From assembly GCA_049700195.1 (NCBI GenBank), contig JBNAVY010000009.1:1-61431 (forward strand): DNA of 61,431 nt, given 5' to 3'. This document shows, in pieces, positions 34,093 through 43,088 of the stretch. How positions within the stretch are numbered: position 1 is the stretch's first letter; each line of letters begins with the position of its first letter. Source of the DNA: JBNAVY01 sp049700195. GTDB taxonomy: Bacteria; Bacillota; Thermoanaerobacteria; Thermoanaerobacterales; Thermoanaerobacteraceae. The notes under the pieces are model-generated. The model was not told the origin of the DNA, did no database searches, and saw nothing but the letters and a program-made list of their open reading frames with translations. The translations under genes and the position numbers were made by a program.

Positions 34093-34725
34093 TTGAAGAA
34101 ATTAATTTTTGTCTTTTTGGCTTTTGTAGTTTTTTTAAGTTACTTTTTTGTATATTCTAATAATGTAGAAGCAGCAAAAGAAGATATATCAAGAAAGTTA
34201 ATAAGATTTCATGTTATAGCAAATAGTGATTCAGAAGAAGACCAGGAATTGAAACTTAAAGTAAGAGATGCAGTTATTTTTGAAATGAATAAAAGATTTG
34301 AAAAGATTGATGATATTGATAAATCAGAAGAAATGATAAAAACGAATCTTGAAGAAATACAAAAAATAGCTCAGGAAGTAGTTTATAAACATGGGAAAGA
34401 CTATAAAGTAAAAGCATTATACGGGTGGTTTAATTTTCCGACAAAATATTATGGTTCTGTAGCTCTTCCCGCAGGTAAATATAAGGCTCTTAGAATAGTT
34501 ATAGGAAATGGGGAAGGCAAGAATTGGTGGTGCGTGATGTTTCCACCACTATGTTTTATTGATATTACACATGGAATTACTGACAGCAAGACAAAAGAAG
34601 AAATGGCAAAATTTTTAACAAAAGATGAAATTAATCTTATAGAAACAGATAAACCTGAAATGAGATTTAAAATAGTTGAGATTTTTGAGAGATATTATAA
34701 CAAAGTAAAAATGGCATGGAAATGA
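34093..34725 (+). CDS. spoIIR: Stage II sporulation protein R
   Basis: A 210-residue secreted signal protein made in the forespore that triggers SpoIIGA to process pro-sigma-E in the mother cell. A signal peptide (KKLIFVFLAFVVFLSYFFVY) is followed by the conserved LIRFHVIANSDSEEDQELKLKVRDAV, then ALYGWFNFPTKYYGSVALPAGKYKALRIVIG (in family order) and EGKNWWCVMFPPLCF. TTG 34093 is chosen because GGGGGA (34080-34085) is 7 nt upstream; ATGs at 34054 and 34060 lack a ribosome site. It stands between gerKC and a decarboxylase gene. Confidence 0.95.
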   Translation: MKKLIFVFLAFVVFLSYFFVYSNNVEAAKEDISRKLIRFHVIANSDSEEDQELKLKVRDAVIFEMNKRFEKIDDIDKSEEMIKTNLEEIQKIAQEVVYKHGKDYKVKALYGWFNFPTKYYGSVALPAGKYKALRIVIGNGEGKNWWCVMFPPLCFIDITHGITDSKTKEEMAKFLTKDEINLIETDKPEMRFKIVEIFERYYNKVKMAWK

Positions 34726-34734
34726 GGTTTTTTT

Positions 34735-36174
34735 ATGAAAAAGCTAAATCAGGAAAATGCGCCTCTTTTTGAGGCGCTATTAAAATACAGGGATGAAAGA
34801 GTATATGCTTTTCATGTTCCAGGGCATAAACATGGAAGTGGTATTCCTGAATTTACAGATTATGTTGGCAAGGCAATAATGGATATAGATGTCAACAGCA
34901 TGGAAGACCTTGATAATCTTGCAAATCCTGTTGGAGTAATAAAAGATTCTCTTGAACTTGCAGCAGATGCTTTTGGCGGTGATTATGGATATTTTCTTAT
35001 AAATGGGACTACTTCTGGTATACAAGCTATGATTATGGCCTCAACTAAACCTAATGATAAGATAATAATGCCAAGAAATGCACACAAGTCGGCTTTTTCA
35101 GGACTTATATTAAGTGGTGCTGTACCTGTTTATATATATCCAGATATAAATAAAGACTTTGATATTGCTTTAGGTATAAAAGCTGAGGAGGTAAAAACAG
35201 CTATAGAAAATCATCCTGATTCTAAAGCTGTTTTAGTGTTAAATCCTACGTATTATGGTGTAACGTCAGAACTTAAAGATATCATTGACTTAGCACATAA
35301 AAAAGATATTGCTGTATTGTGTGATGAAGCCCATGGATCTCATTTTTATTTTCACCCTGATTTACCAGAAGGTGGTATAAAATTAGGTGCAGATATATCT
35401 TCTCTTAGTATACATAAAACGGGTGGTTCTATGACGCAAAGCTCTATGCTTATTTCTGAAGGGAAGAGGATAGACCCACTTAAAATAAAGTCAATATTAA
35501 ATTTAACACAATCTACATCCGCTTCATATGTATTAATGGCTTCTTTAGATATTGCAAGGAAGCAACTTGCATTAAAAGGTAAAGAAATGCTCGATAAAGT
35601 AATAGGACTTGCAGAATATGCTGCGCAACAGTTACAACAGCCAAATCTAAGGGTTTTAACAAAAGATGACGTAAGCACAGGGTTTGATTTTACAAAATTA
35701 GTTGTAAATGTTAGTAAGACGGGGATGACAGGTTATGAAGTTATGAAAAGGTTAAGGAAAGATTATAATATACAGTTAGAAATGGCAGATGTAAGTAATG
35801 TTCTTGCTATAATAAGCCTTGGTGATAATTTTGAAGATGTAAAATATCTTGTAGATTCTTTTAAAGATCTTGTGTCTTATGAAAAGAAGAATACAAATTT
35901 TGAGGTAGGGAATATAATAAGACCTGAAGTTATTGTTTCTCCCAGAGATGCTTTTTTTGGAAGGAGCAAGACAATTTCTATAGACCTTGCAGATGGCGAA
36001 ATAAGTGCAGAAATGATTATGGCATATCCTCCTGGTATACCTATGATATGTCCAGGAGAGAGAATAACAAAAGATATAATTGATAAAGTAAGGTTTTTAA
36101 AAAAGCAGCACTGTCAGCTTCAAGGTACAGAAGATCCTAATATAGAACATATAAAAGTTTTAGGACATGCATAA
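34735..36174 (+). CDS. Orn/Lys/Arg decarboxylase family PLP enzyme
   Basis: A 479-residue fold-I PLP decarboxylase of the short YaaO/SpeA type. The opening FHVPGHKHGSG, the glycine-rich LINGTTSGIQAMI, the PLP-contacting CDEAHGSHFYFHP and the Schiff-base Lys228 in SIHKTGGSMTQ are all seen; the small C-terminal domain has AYPPGIPMICPGE. It would make agmatine, cadaverine or putrescine for polyamine pools; Bacillus SpeA of this family is arginine decarboxylase. Substrate choice cannot be read here. It follows spoIIR by 9 nt, an operon link that might supply polyamines during sporulation (inference). Confidence 0.9.
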   Translation: MKKLNQENAPLFEALLKYRDERVYAFHVPGHKHGSGIPEFTDYVGKAIMDIDVNSMEDLDNLANPVGVIKDSLELAADAFGGDYGYFLINGTTSGIQAMIMASTKPNDKIIMPRNAHKSAFSGLILSGAVPVYIYPDINKDFDIALGIKAEEVKTAIENHPDSKAVLVLNPTYYGVTSELKDIIDLAHKKDIAVLCDEAHGSHFYFHPDLPEGGIKLGADISSLSIHKTGGSMTQSSMLISEGKRIDPLKIKSILNLTQSTSASYVLMASLDIARKQLALKGKEMLDKVIGLAEYAAQQLQQPNLRVLTKDDVSTGFDFTKLVVNVSKTGMTGYEVMKRLRKDYNIQLEMADVSNVLAIISLGDNFEDVKYLVDSFKDLVSYEKKNTNFEVGNIIRPEVIVSPRDAFFGRSKTISIDLADGEISAEMIMAYPPGIPMICPGERITKDIIDKVRFLKKQHCQLQGTEDPNIEHIKVLGHA

Positions 36175-36228
36175 TACTTTTTCTACTACAAAGAATATTT
36201 ATAAGATATGTAGAAGAGGAGGTTTATG

Positions 36229-36939
36229 ATGAAGAACAGTTTTATGTGGAGATTTAAACTTTCTGTGGCAGTAATTATGATATTTGCTACTGGTCTGATC
36301 TGTTATAATGGTTTTACCATGACTGAAAGTACAATATCTAACTTATATTGGGGTAATACTGGAGATCAGGTTTCAAAGGTTCAATCAAGATTAAGAGATT
36401 GGGGATATTATAAAGGTAATGTAGATGGTTTTTTTGGGGTTAAGACTTGGCTTGCTGTTAGAAAATTTCAGGCTTATAATGGCCTTAACATAACAGGTAT
36501 TGTAGATGATGATACAAAAGTTGCTCTTGGATTTACAACAAATGCTCAGGATATAGCTGCTACATATCAATCATCATCAGTTACAACAAATGATGACGCA
36601 TATCTTTTAGCAATGCTTATAAATGGAGAGGCAAGAGGTGAACCTTTTGTCGGGAAGGTAGCTGTTGGCGCAGTTGTAATGAATAGAGTAAGAGATCCGA
36701 GATTTCCCAAGACTATTGCCGGGGTAATATTTCAGCCAGGAGCTTTTTCTGCTGTAGATGATGGTCAGATGTGGCTTCCACCAAGTAGTGAGAGTTTAAA
36801 AGCTGCAAGAGACGCAATTTCTGGTTGGGACCCTACAGGTGGAGCACTTTATTATTATAATGCAATGAAAGTGTCTAATTATTGGATATTTGACAGACCT
36901 ATTGTTACACAAATAGGAAGACATATATTTGCAAGGTGA
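36229..36939 (+). CDS. sleB: Spore cortex-lytic enzyme SleB
   Basis: A 236-residue germination lytic transglycosylase. A membrane/signal segment (about 8-28), a peptidoglycan-binding domain (about 38-100: GNTGDQVSKVQSRLRDWGYYKGNVDGFFG, KFQAYNGL) and the catalytic domain (about 118-236: LLAMLINGEARGEPFVGKVAVGAVVMNRV, FQPGAFSAVDDGQMW) are in the expected order. The catalytic Glu is in NGEARGE. ATG 36229 is preferred to 36226 on spacing from GAGGAGG. The protein ends HIFAR. It is directly followed by ypeB, needed for its stability. Confidence 0.95.
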   Translation: MKNSFMWRFKLSVAVIMIFATGLICYNGFTMTESTISNLYWGNTGDQVSKVQSRLRDWGYYKGNVDGFFGVKTWLAVRKFQAYNGLNITGIVDDDTKVALGFTTNAQDIAATYQSSSVTTNDDAYLLAMLINGEARGEPFVGKVAVGAVVMNRVRDPRFPKTIAGVIFQPGAFSAVDDGQMWLPPSSESLKAARDAISGWDPTGGALYYYNAMKVSNYWIFDRPIVTQIGRHIFAR

Positions 36940-36951
36940 GGTGATTAAACA

Positions 36952-38289
36952 ATGAAACGTATTTTGACACCGATTTTGCTTTTGGTTCTTATAGCTGCAC
37001 TTTCCTGGGGATATAACCAATATAAGCAGCAGATATCTTATCATAGATTTTTGCAGGCTCAGTATGACAGATCTTTTTACCAGCTTATTGACAATGTAGA
37101 AAATATACAGACTTCCATGGGAAAACTTATGGTATCTGGATCAGACAAAACTATGATACCGATTTTAGATGAAATATGGAGACAATCTTTTTCAGGGCAG
37201 GAACATTTAAGTCAGTTGCCGATTGGGCAGCCTGAAATTGATAATACATCAAAATTTTTAACTCAGATTGGTGATTATTCTTATAGCCTTACAAAAAAAG
37301 TTGCAAGTGGCAATAAGCTTACTAAAGAAGAACTTGACACAATTAAAAAACTTAATAATTATGCTTCATTTTTGGGTAAAAATTTGCAAGATTTAAGGCA
37401 AAAAGTACAAGGTGGTTACGAACTAGGAAATTTAAGGAAAAAAGGCACACAAAAGATGGGCGAAATTGACAATAAAATTTTAAATGTGAGAATGAATACT
37501 GTAAATCAGGGAATGACAAATTACCCTACATTAATTTATGATGGTCCTTTTTCAGAAAGTCTTGCCAAAATTACACCAAAAGGATTAACTGGAACAGATA
37601 TTACTTATGACAGAGCTTTACAAATAGGCAGAGAATTTTTAAATAAGCCTGTTGAGTCAGAAAATAAATATAGTCCTGTAAATGGCAAGATAAATGCTTA
37701 TGGTATAGAAATATATATATCTGGAAGAAATAACATACCAGTATATTTAAATATAAGTAAAAAAGGCGGCCATGTCATATGGATGCTTGACCAAAGAACT
37801 GTTTCAAAAGTGAATATTTCTCAATCTCAGGCTTTAAATAGTGCAAAAAAGTTTTTAAAGGACAGAGGTTTTGAGGATTTTGAAAATACTTATTCTATGA
37901 AAGCAGATGGTACAGTTCAGTTCAACTTTGTTCCGATAGAAAATCATGTAAGAATATATCCGGATATAGTAAAAATAAAGGTGGCGTTAGATAATGGAGA
38001 TATAGTGGGTTTTGATGCAACTTCCTACTATTTAAATCATACAAAAAGGGATTTATTAAAGCCCAAACTATCAGTAGAACAAGCAAAAGAAAAAGTAAGC
38101 AGCAATTTAAACATTGAGTCGGCTAATTTAGTACTTATACCTACTGATGGAGGACATGAAGTACTTGCATATGAATTTAAAGGAACTTATGGAAGTGATA
38201 CTTATTATGTTTATATTAACGTTTTAGACGGAAGTGAGGAAAAGATTTTAAAAGTTATTAAGACAGAACAAGGAAGCCTTACAATGTAG
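36952..38289 (+). CDS. ypeB: Germination protein YpeB
   Basis: A 445-residue YpeB. An N-terminal membrane anchor (about 5-20) precedes a helical N-domain (about 25-215; many Gln/Asn, helix pairs) and tandem PepSY domains (about 215-440), seen as SESLAKITPKGLTG, RALQIGREFL, LNISKKGGHVIWMLDQR, SQALNSAKKFLKDRGF and DGSEEKILKV. YpeB keeps SleB inactive and stable in the dormant spore. GAGGTGATTAAACA is the ribosome site. sleB-ypeB is a conserved operon expressed in the forespore. Confidence 0.94.
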   Translation: MKRILTPILLLVLIAALSWGYNQYKQQISYHRFLQAQYDRSFYQLIDNVENIQTSMGKLMVSGSDKTMIPILDEIWRQSFSGQEHLSQLPIGQPEIDNTSKFLTQIGDYSYSLTKKVASGNKLTKEELDTIKKLNNYASFLGKNLQDLRQKVQGGYELGNLRKKGTQKMGEIDNKILNVRMNTVNQGMTNYPTLIYDGPFSESLAKITPKGLTGTDITYDRALQIGREFLNKPVESENKYSPVNGKINAYGIEIYISGRNNIPVYLNISKKGGHVIWMLDQRTVSKVNISQSQALNSAKKFLKDRGFEDFENTYSMKADGTVQFNFVPIENHVRIYPDIVKIKVALDNGDIVGFDATSYYLNHTKRDLLKPKLSVEQAKEKVSSNLNIESANLVLIPTDGGHEVLAYEFKGTYGSDTYYVYINVLDGSEEKILKVIKTEQGSLTM

Positions 38290-38354
38290 CTTTATTTGGA
38301 TAGAAAACAGCCTTTATATATAAAGCTTGCTTAAAAGTTTTAAATATTGGATTA

Positions 38355-38384
38355 GTATAAATACATCTCAAAAGGACAAAAATA
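38355..38384 (+). promoter_or_regulatory. Candidate forespore promoter of the SASP gene
   Basis: GTATA (38355-38359), 14 nt, then GGACAAAAATAA. It parallels the spoIIR element. SASP genes are sigma-G genes in Bacillus. Confidence 0.35.
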
Positions 38385-38413
38385 AGATTGGGCACTAAAA
38401 GGAGGAGATGCAG

Positions 38414-38608
38414 ATGAGTAGACGTGGAGGGATAATGTCTGACAAGCTAAAATATGAGCTTGCTAAAGAACTTGGCGTTTATGATACTGTAATGACTGAA
38501 GGCTGGGGAGGAGTTTCATCAAGAAATTGCGGTAATCTTGTAAAACTGGCAATTGAAAAAGCAGAAAAAATGATGGTACAGGACTCTGACAGTAAGGTCA
38601 CCTTTTAA
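38414..38608 (+). CDS. Alpha/beta-type small acid-soluble spore protein
   Basis: A 64-residue DNA-binding spore protein. YELAKELGV matches the GPR protease cleavage site of alpha/beta SASPs, and GGVSSRNCGNLVKLAIEKAEKMM resembles the second conserved helix, closer to the SspF type than to SspA/B. The Cys in SRNCG is unusual for SASPs. ATG 38414 is chosen: GGAGG (38401-38405) is 8 nt upstream; ATG 38408 would leave 2 nt. It saturates spore DNA and is degraded at germination. Confidence 0.9.
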   Translation: MSRRGGIMSDKLKYELAKELGVYDTVMTEGWGGVSSRNCGNLVKLAIEKAEKMMVQDSDSKVTF

Positions 38609-38616
38609 GCCCGAAT

Positions 38617-38650
38617 AAGCCAGGAAAGGACTCTCTTTCCTGGCTTTTAA
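38617..38650 (+). terminator. Terminator of the SASP gene
   Basis: A 12-bp stem AAGCCAGGAAAG / CTTTCCTGGCTT with loop GACTCT and a TTTT tail. Confidence 0.88.
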
Positions 38651-38712
38651 AATATTTAAAGTAATAATTTTCTAATAAAAATTTGTTTTTGATAAATAAA
38701 AAAATTTTTTCT

Positions 38713-38741
38713 TGAATACATATAAGTAAAAAGGTAGAATA
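38713..38741 (+). promoter_or_regulatory. Promoter of ddl-argS
   Basis: TTGAAT (38713-38718), a 17-nt spacer and TAGAAT (38736-38741), 33 nt before ddl. Confidence 0.65.
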
Positions 38742-38774
38742 AAGATAATATAAGAAAAGTGTGGGAGTGATATA

Positions 38775-39860
38775 ATGAGTAAATTAAAGGTTGCTATATT
38801 GTTTGGAGGTCAGTCTGAAGAACATGAAGTTTCACAGATGTCTGCCAAATCTATTATTAAAAATATTGATGTGAATAAATATGAAATATACTTAATAGGC
38901 ATTACAAAAAGTGGCGAATGGTACTTATATCAGGGTAATCCAGAAGATATAGAAAAAAAAGGCTGGGAGAAATCGGGTATACCAGTAATTCTAGGCGCAT
39001 CGACAAAATACAAAGGGATTTTTGCATTTAAAGAGGGAGGAAATGAATTTTATCCTATAGATATTGTATTTCCTGTCTTACATGGCCCAAAAGGAGAAGA
39101 TGGAACAATACAGGGACTTTTAGAACTTTTAAGTATACCATATGTAGGAGCAAATGTACTTTCATCATCATTATGCATGGATAAAGTTTTTACTAAAAGA
39201 ATATTTAAAGAATCCGGTTTGCCTACAGCAGATTTTATATCAGTTTATAGAAATGAAATAAATAATATGGAAGAAATAAAAAGTAAATTGACTAAAGAGA
39301 ATATAGGTTATCCTTGTTTTGTTAAACCTGCAAATTTGGGTTCAAGTGTTGGAATAACAAAGGTTCATACAGAAGATGAACTTTTAGAGGCCTTGAATTT
39401 AGCTGCGAAATATGATAGAAAAATAATTATAGAAAAAGGTATAAATGCTCGTGAAATAGAATGTTCAGTTTTGGGGAATAATGAACCTCAGGCTTCAATT
39501 CCAGGAGAAATTGTACCTTCAAATGAATTTTATGATTATAATGCAAAATATTTTGATGATGGTAAATCTATATTATTAATTCCTGCTCCTATACCAGATG
39601 TAAAAATAAATGAGGTAAAGGATCTGTCATTAAAAGCTTATAAAGCACTTGATTTAAATGGTATGGCCAGAGTTGATTTTTTAATGGATAAAGACACAGG
39701 GGAATTATATTTAAATGAAATAAACACAATTCCTGGGTTTACTAAAATAAGTATGTATCCTAAACTTTGGGAGGCTTCTGGAAAACCATATTCAATATTA
39801 ATAGATGAACTTATAAATTTAGCAATTGAAATGTATGAAGAAAAACAAACAAAGATTTGA
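38775..39860 (+). CDS. ddl: D-alanine--D-alanine ligase
   Basis: A 361-residue ATP-grasp ligase making D-Ala-D-Ala for peptidoglycan. FGGQSEEHEVSQMSA is the N-terminal motif (Glu-His pair), HGPKGEDGTIQGLLELL the substrate region, FVKPANLGSSVGITKV and IIEKGINAREIECSVLG the ATP-grasp strands, and FLNEINTIPGFTKISMYPKLW-like sequence (here YLNEINTIPGFT) the metal and substrate site. The Tyr after the substrate loop suggests ordinary D-Ala preference, but specificity was not derived rigorously. GGGAGTGATATA precedes the ATG. It works with murC and glmU in wall synthesis. Confidence 0.95.
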   Translation: MSKLKVAILFGGQSEEHEVSQMSAKSIIKNIDVNKYEIYLIGITKSGEWYLYQGNPEDIEKKGWEKSGIPVILGASTKYKGIFAFKEGGNEFYPIDIVFPVLHGPKGEDGTIQGLLELLSIPYVGANVLSSSLCMDKVFTKRIFKESGLPTADFISVYRNEINNMEEIKSKLTKENIGYPCFVKPANLGSSVGITKVHTEDELLEALNLAAKYDRKIIIEKGINAREIECSVLGNNEPQASIPGEIVPSNEFYDYNAKYFDDGKSILLIPAPIPDVKINEVKDLSLKAYKALDLNGMARVDFLMDKDTGELYLNEINTIPGFTKISMYPKLWEASGKPYSILIDELINLAIEMYEEKQTKI

Positions 39861-39881
39861 TTAAGCGAAGGAGAGAGGTAA

Positions 39882-40304
39882 TTGGGGAAAGCTATAATAT
39901 CTGTTAAAGGGACACAAAAAAATGAAAGAGAAGAGTCTGATACTATTGAAATTGTAACAGAGGGCTCTTTTTATGTAAAAGGCAATACTTTTTATATAAC
40001 CTATGATGAAACAGAAATTTCTGGAATGGATGGCACTACAACTACTCTAAAAGTAACAGAAAATAAAGTAACTTTAATGCGATTTGGGTCAAATAAATCT
40101 CGTATGATTTTTCAAAAAAATAAAAGACATGAGTCAGACTATATGACACCTTACGGGAAAGTTTTATTAGGTATTGAGCCCAGTGATTTACATGTAAACT
40201 TATCAAAAGTAGGAGGAGAAATTACTATAAAATATATAATAGATCTTGATAAGAAAGTTGTTAGCAATAATGAACTATATTTAAAAGTCAGGGAGGTAAA
40301 TTAA
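39882..40304 (+). CDS. DUF1934 family protein (YwiB-like)
   Basis: A 140-residue DUF1934 protein, a lipocalin-like beta-barrel of unknown function. GSFYVKGNTFYITYDETEISGMDGTTTTLKV, LMRFGSNKSRMIFQKNKRH and LHVNLSKVGGEITIKYIIDL read as the expected eight strands. TTG 39882 follows GGAGAGAGGTAA. It ends one base before the argS TTG, matching the Bacillus ywiB-argS order, which supports the call. Confidence 0.88.
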   Translation: MGKAIISVKGTQKNEREESDTIEIVTEGSFYVKGNTFYITYDETEISGMDGTTTTLKVTENKVTLMRFGSNKSRMIFQKNKRHESDYMTPYGKVLLGIEPSDLHVNLSKVGGEITIKYIIDLDKKVVSNNELYLKVREVN

Positions 40305-40305
40305 T

Positions 40306-42045
40306 TTGGATAATATTATACAAAAGGTAAAAGAGGATATTAAAAATATACTTATAAAAGCAATAGAAAAGGCAAAATCTGATGGTATATTGCCTATTAG
40401 TGAAGTTCCCAAAATAGAATTAGAAGAGCCAAAAGAGAAACAACATGGAGACCTTGCCGCAAATACTGCAATGGTTATGGCAAAAAGTGCAAAGATGCCT
40501 CCGCGAAAAATAGCTGAAATTATATTAAATAATATTAATATTACAGATGAAATACTTGGAAAAGCAGATGAAATACTATCTAATTTAGATTTATCAAAAA
40601 CATTTATAAAAAAAATTGAAATAGCGGGTCCTGGTTTTATAAATTTTTACTTAAAAGATGACTATTTACAAGAGGCATTAAGGCTTATATACAAAAAAGG
40701 GAAAGAATATGGAAGAGTTAATATAGGAAATAACAAAAAAGTTCAGGTTGAATTTGTATCTGCAAACCCTACAGGTCCAATGCATATGGGAAATGCAAGA
40801 GGTGGAGCCCTAGGAGATGCATTAGCATCAGTGCTTGATTATGCAGGATATGATGTTACAAGAGAGTTTTATATAAATGATGCGGGAAATCAAATAGAAA
40901 AGTTTGGTTATTCCCTTGAAGCCAGATATTTACAGCTTTTAGGTATAAATGCAAAGGTTCCTGAAGGTGGATATCAAGGCGATGATATTGTGGAAAGGGC
41001 AAGGGAATTTCTTGATATATATGGTGATAAATATAAAGATATTCCTTCTGAAATAAGGAGAAAAGCACTAATTAATTATGGCCTTGAGAAAAATCTTGAA
41101 AAAATAAAAGAAGATTTACAGCTATATGGAATTCATTATGATGTATGGTTTTCAGAACAATCTCTTTATGACAGTAAAGAAGTTTATAAAGTAATTGAAG
41201 AACTAAAACAAAAAGGATATACTTATGAAAAAGATGGGGCATTATGGTTTAAGATGACACAATTTGGTGCTGAAAAGGATGATGTCTTAGTAAGAGCAAA
41301 TGGTTTTCCTACGTATTTAGCATCTGATATAGCTTATCATAAAAATAAATTTATAACACGAGGTTTTGACTGGGTTATTAACGTATGGGGTGCTGATCAT
41401 CACGGACATGTTGCTCCGATGAAAGGGGCGATGGGGGCACTTGGCATTAATCCGGACAGACTTGATGTTGTTTTAATGCAGCTAGTAAAGCTTATTGAAG
41501 GTGGAGAAATAGTCAGGATGTCTAAAAGGACAGGCAAAATGGTTACTCTTAGGGATTTGATTGATGAAGTAGGAAAAGATGCAGCAAGATTCTTTTTCAA
41601 TATGAGGTCAGCAGATAGTCCGGTTGAATTTGATTTAGATCTTGCTAAAGAACAATCAAATGATAACCCTGTTTTCTATGTGCAATATGCACATGCAAGG
41701 ATTTGTTCCATAATAAGGCAGTTAGAAGAAGAAGGAGTAAAAATTGAAGATATTGAGAAAGTCGATTTAAGTCTTTTAAAAGAAGAAGTAGAAAAAGACC
41801 TTATTAAAAAACTTGCATATTTTCCAGAAGAAATAACAATTGCTGCAAATACAATGGCACCACACAGGATAACGAGGTATATTTTAGAAGTAGCATCAAA
41901 TTTCCATTCATTTTATAATAGTTGCAGGGTAAAAGGAGTGGATGAGAATCTGATGAAGGCGAGATTAGTTCTTATAATAGCTGTTAGAACTGTCATAAAA
42001 AATGTTTTGGATATGATGAATATAACTGCACCAGAAAAAATGTAA
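40306..42045 (+). CDS. argS: Arginyl-tRNA synthetase
   Basis: A 579-residue class I synthetase. The Add-1 N-terminal domain (about 1-115), the HIGH-like motif in NPTGPMHMGNARGGALGD (about 150-167), LYDSKEVYKVIEELKQKGY, WGADHHGHV and the KMSKS counterpart RMSKRTGK are in order, followed by the helical anticodon-binding domain (about 460-579; YVQYAHARICSI, MNITAPEKM at the end). TTG start with GGGAGGTAAATTA. The strong terminator after the stop closes the ddl operon. Confidence 0.97.
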   Translation: MDNIIQKVKEDIKNILIKAIEKAKSDGILPISEVPKIELEEPKEKQHGDLAANTAMVMAKSAKMPPRKIAEIILNNINITDEILGKADEILSNLDLSKTFIKKIEIAGPGFINFYLKDDYLQEALRLIYKKGKEYGRVNIGNNKKVQVEFVSANPTGPMHMGNARGGALGDALASVLDYAGYDVTREFYINDAGNQIEKFGYSLEARYLQLLGINAKVPEGGYQGDDIVERAREFLDIYGDKYKDIPSEIRRKALINYGLEKNLEKIKEDLQLYGIHYDVWFSEQSLYDSKEVYKVIEELKQKGYTYEKDGALWFKMTQFGAEKDDVLVRANGFPTYLASDIAYHKNKFITRGFDWVINVWGADHHGHVAPMKGAMGALGINPDRLDVVLMQLVKLIEGGEIVRMSKRTGKMVTLRDLIDEVGKDAARFFFNMRSADSPVEFDLDLAKEQSNDNPVFYVQYAHARICSIIRQLEEEGVKIEDIEKVDLSLLKEEVEKDLIKKLAYFPEEITIAANTMAPHRITRYILEVASNFHSFYNSCRVKGVDENLMKARLVLIIAVRTVIKNVLDMMNITAPEKM

Positions 42046-42070
42046 AAGGCGGGTTTTTCCGCCTTTATTT
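42045..42070 (+). terminator. Terminator of ddl-DUF1934-argS
   Basis: An 8-bp stem AAAGGCGG / CCGCCTTT with a T-rich loop, then ATTTTG. It starts at the argS stop. Confidence 0.85.
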
Positions 42071-42107
42071 TGTGGTATAGAGGAGGATTACAGTTTTTAA
42101 CAATGAA

Positions 42108-42263
42108 ATGGTATTAGAGATTATATATGTAATTTTAATAAGTGGAGGTTTAATTTTGGGCTTTGGGGTGAACCCTTTATTTTTTCTGTTACTTTTTGTA
42201 GCAATAATCTTTATTTTCATCATAAATAAATATAAAAAACGGCAGAAAGCAGAAATGCAATAA
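42108..42263 (+). CDS. Small hydrophobic ORF (51 or 35 aa), possible membrane miniprotein
   Basis: In the ~325-bp gap between argS and the metallo-hydrolase, one frame encodes a 51-residue protein from ATG 42108 with two hydrophobic stretches and a basic tail (KYKKRQKAEMQ). That ATG is 21 nt from AGGAGG (42081-42086), too far. A TTG at 42156 in the same frame has GGAGG 7 nt upstream and would give a 35-residue single-helix protein. Either way a short membrane peptide with positive-inside tail is plausible. Not recognised as a known family. Confidence 0.4.
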   Translation: MVLEIIYVILISGGLILGFGVNPLFFLLLFVAIIFIFIINKYKKRQKAEMQ

Positions 42264-42370
42264 AAATTTTAAAATTATTAGGATATCCAGAAGAAATATA
42301 TACAAACGCTTTAAACAATACCCAAAAGATTTTATGACTGTGGTATAATGTGGTTAGGAGGTGTTAATTT

Positions 42371-43015
42371 ATGAATATAAAATGGTTGGGACATTCTTGT
42401 TTTAAGTTGACATCTGAAAAGGGCACAGTAGTTGTCACAGACCCTTTTGATGAATCAGTTGGGTATCCTATGCCAAATGTTAAGGCAGACATTGTGACAT
42501 CTTCTCATTCCCATTTTGATCATAATTATTTTAAGGCTGTAAAAGGGAACTTTGAAATTGTGGATTCCTTAGGAGAGCAAAATATAAAAGGCATAAAAAT
42601 TAAGGGTGTAAACACTTACCATGATGAGGAAGGTGGTGCGAAAAGAGGAAAAAATATTGTGTTTGTATTTGATATTGATGGGATTAGAATAGCACATCTT
42701 GGTGATTTAGGCCATGTATTAACGGACATGCAAATAAAAGAGATAGGAAAAGTCGATATCATTTTAATACCTGTTGGCGGATTTTTTACAATTAATGCAA
42801 AAAAGGCAGTAGAAGTTATGAATCAGTTAAGTCCTAAGATAACTATTCCTATGCATTATAAAACAGAATTTATTAACTTTCCTATTGATACTGTTGATAA
42901 TTTTTTGGACCTGGCTGGTGGTAAGAAAATATTATCCCCAAGTGTTGATATTACAAAAACAGACCTTGAAAAAGATCCAAAAGTTATAGCTTTAAATTTT
43001 CAGTATCAAGCTTAA
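42371..43015 (+). CDS. Metal-dependent hydrolase of the metallo-beta-lactamase fold (UPF0173)
   Basis: A 214-residue protein of the YtkL/UPF0173 type. The opening IKWLGHSCFKL, VVTDPF, the metal motif SSHSHFDHNYF (HxHxDH), LGDLGHVL and PMHYKTEF (last His) are all seen, so a two-metal site is complete. Family members hydrolyse unidentified phosphate or lactone-like substrates. TTAGGAGGTGTTAATTT is a strong ribosome site. No partner gene adjoins it; the structured RNA follows on the same strand. Confidence 0.9.
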   Translation: MNIKWLGHSCFKLTSEKGTVVVTDPFDESVGYPMPNVKADIVTSSHSHFDHNYFKAVKGNFEIVDSLGEQNIKGIKIKGVNTYHDEEGGAKRGKNIVFVFDIDGIRIAHLGDLGHVLTDMQIKEIGKVDIILIPVGGFFTINAKKAVEVMNQLSPKITIPMHYKTEFINFPIDTVDNFLDLAGGKKILSPSVDITKTDLEKDPKVIALNFQYQA

Positions 43016-43088
43016 TTTTGGTAAAATTTATTATTAGATTTTAAAATAAATTATGAATATAAAAAGTTAAAACGGGTAACATAATAAT

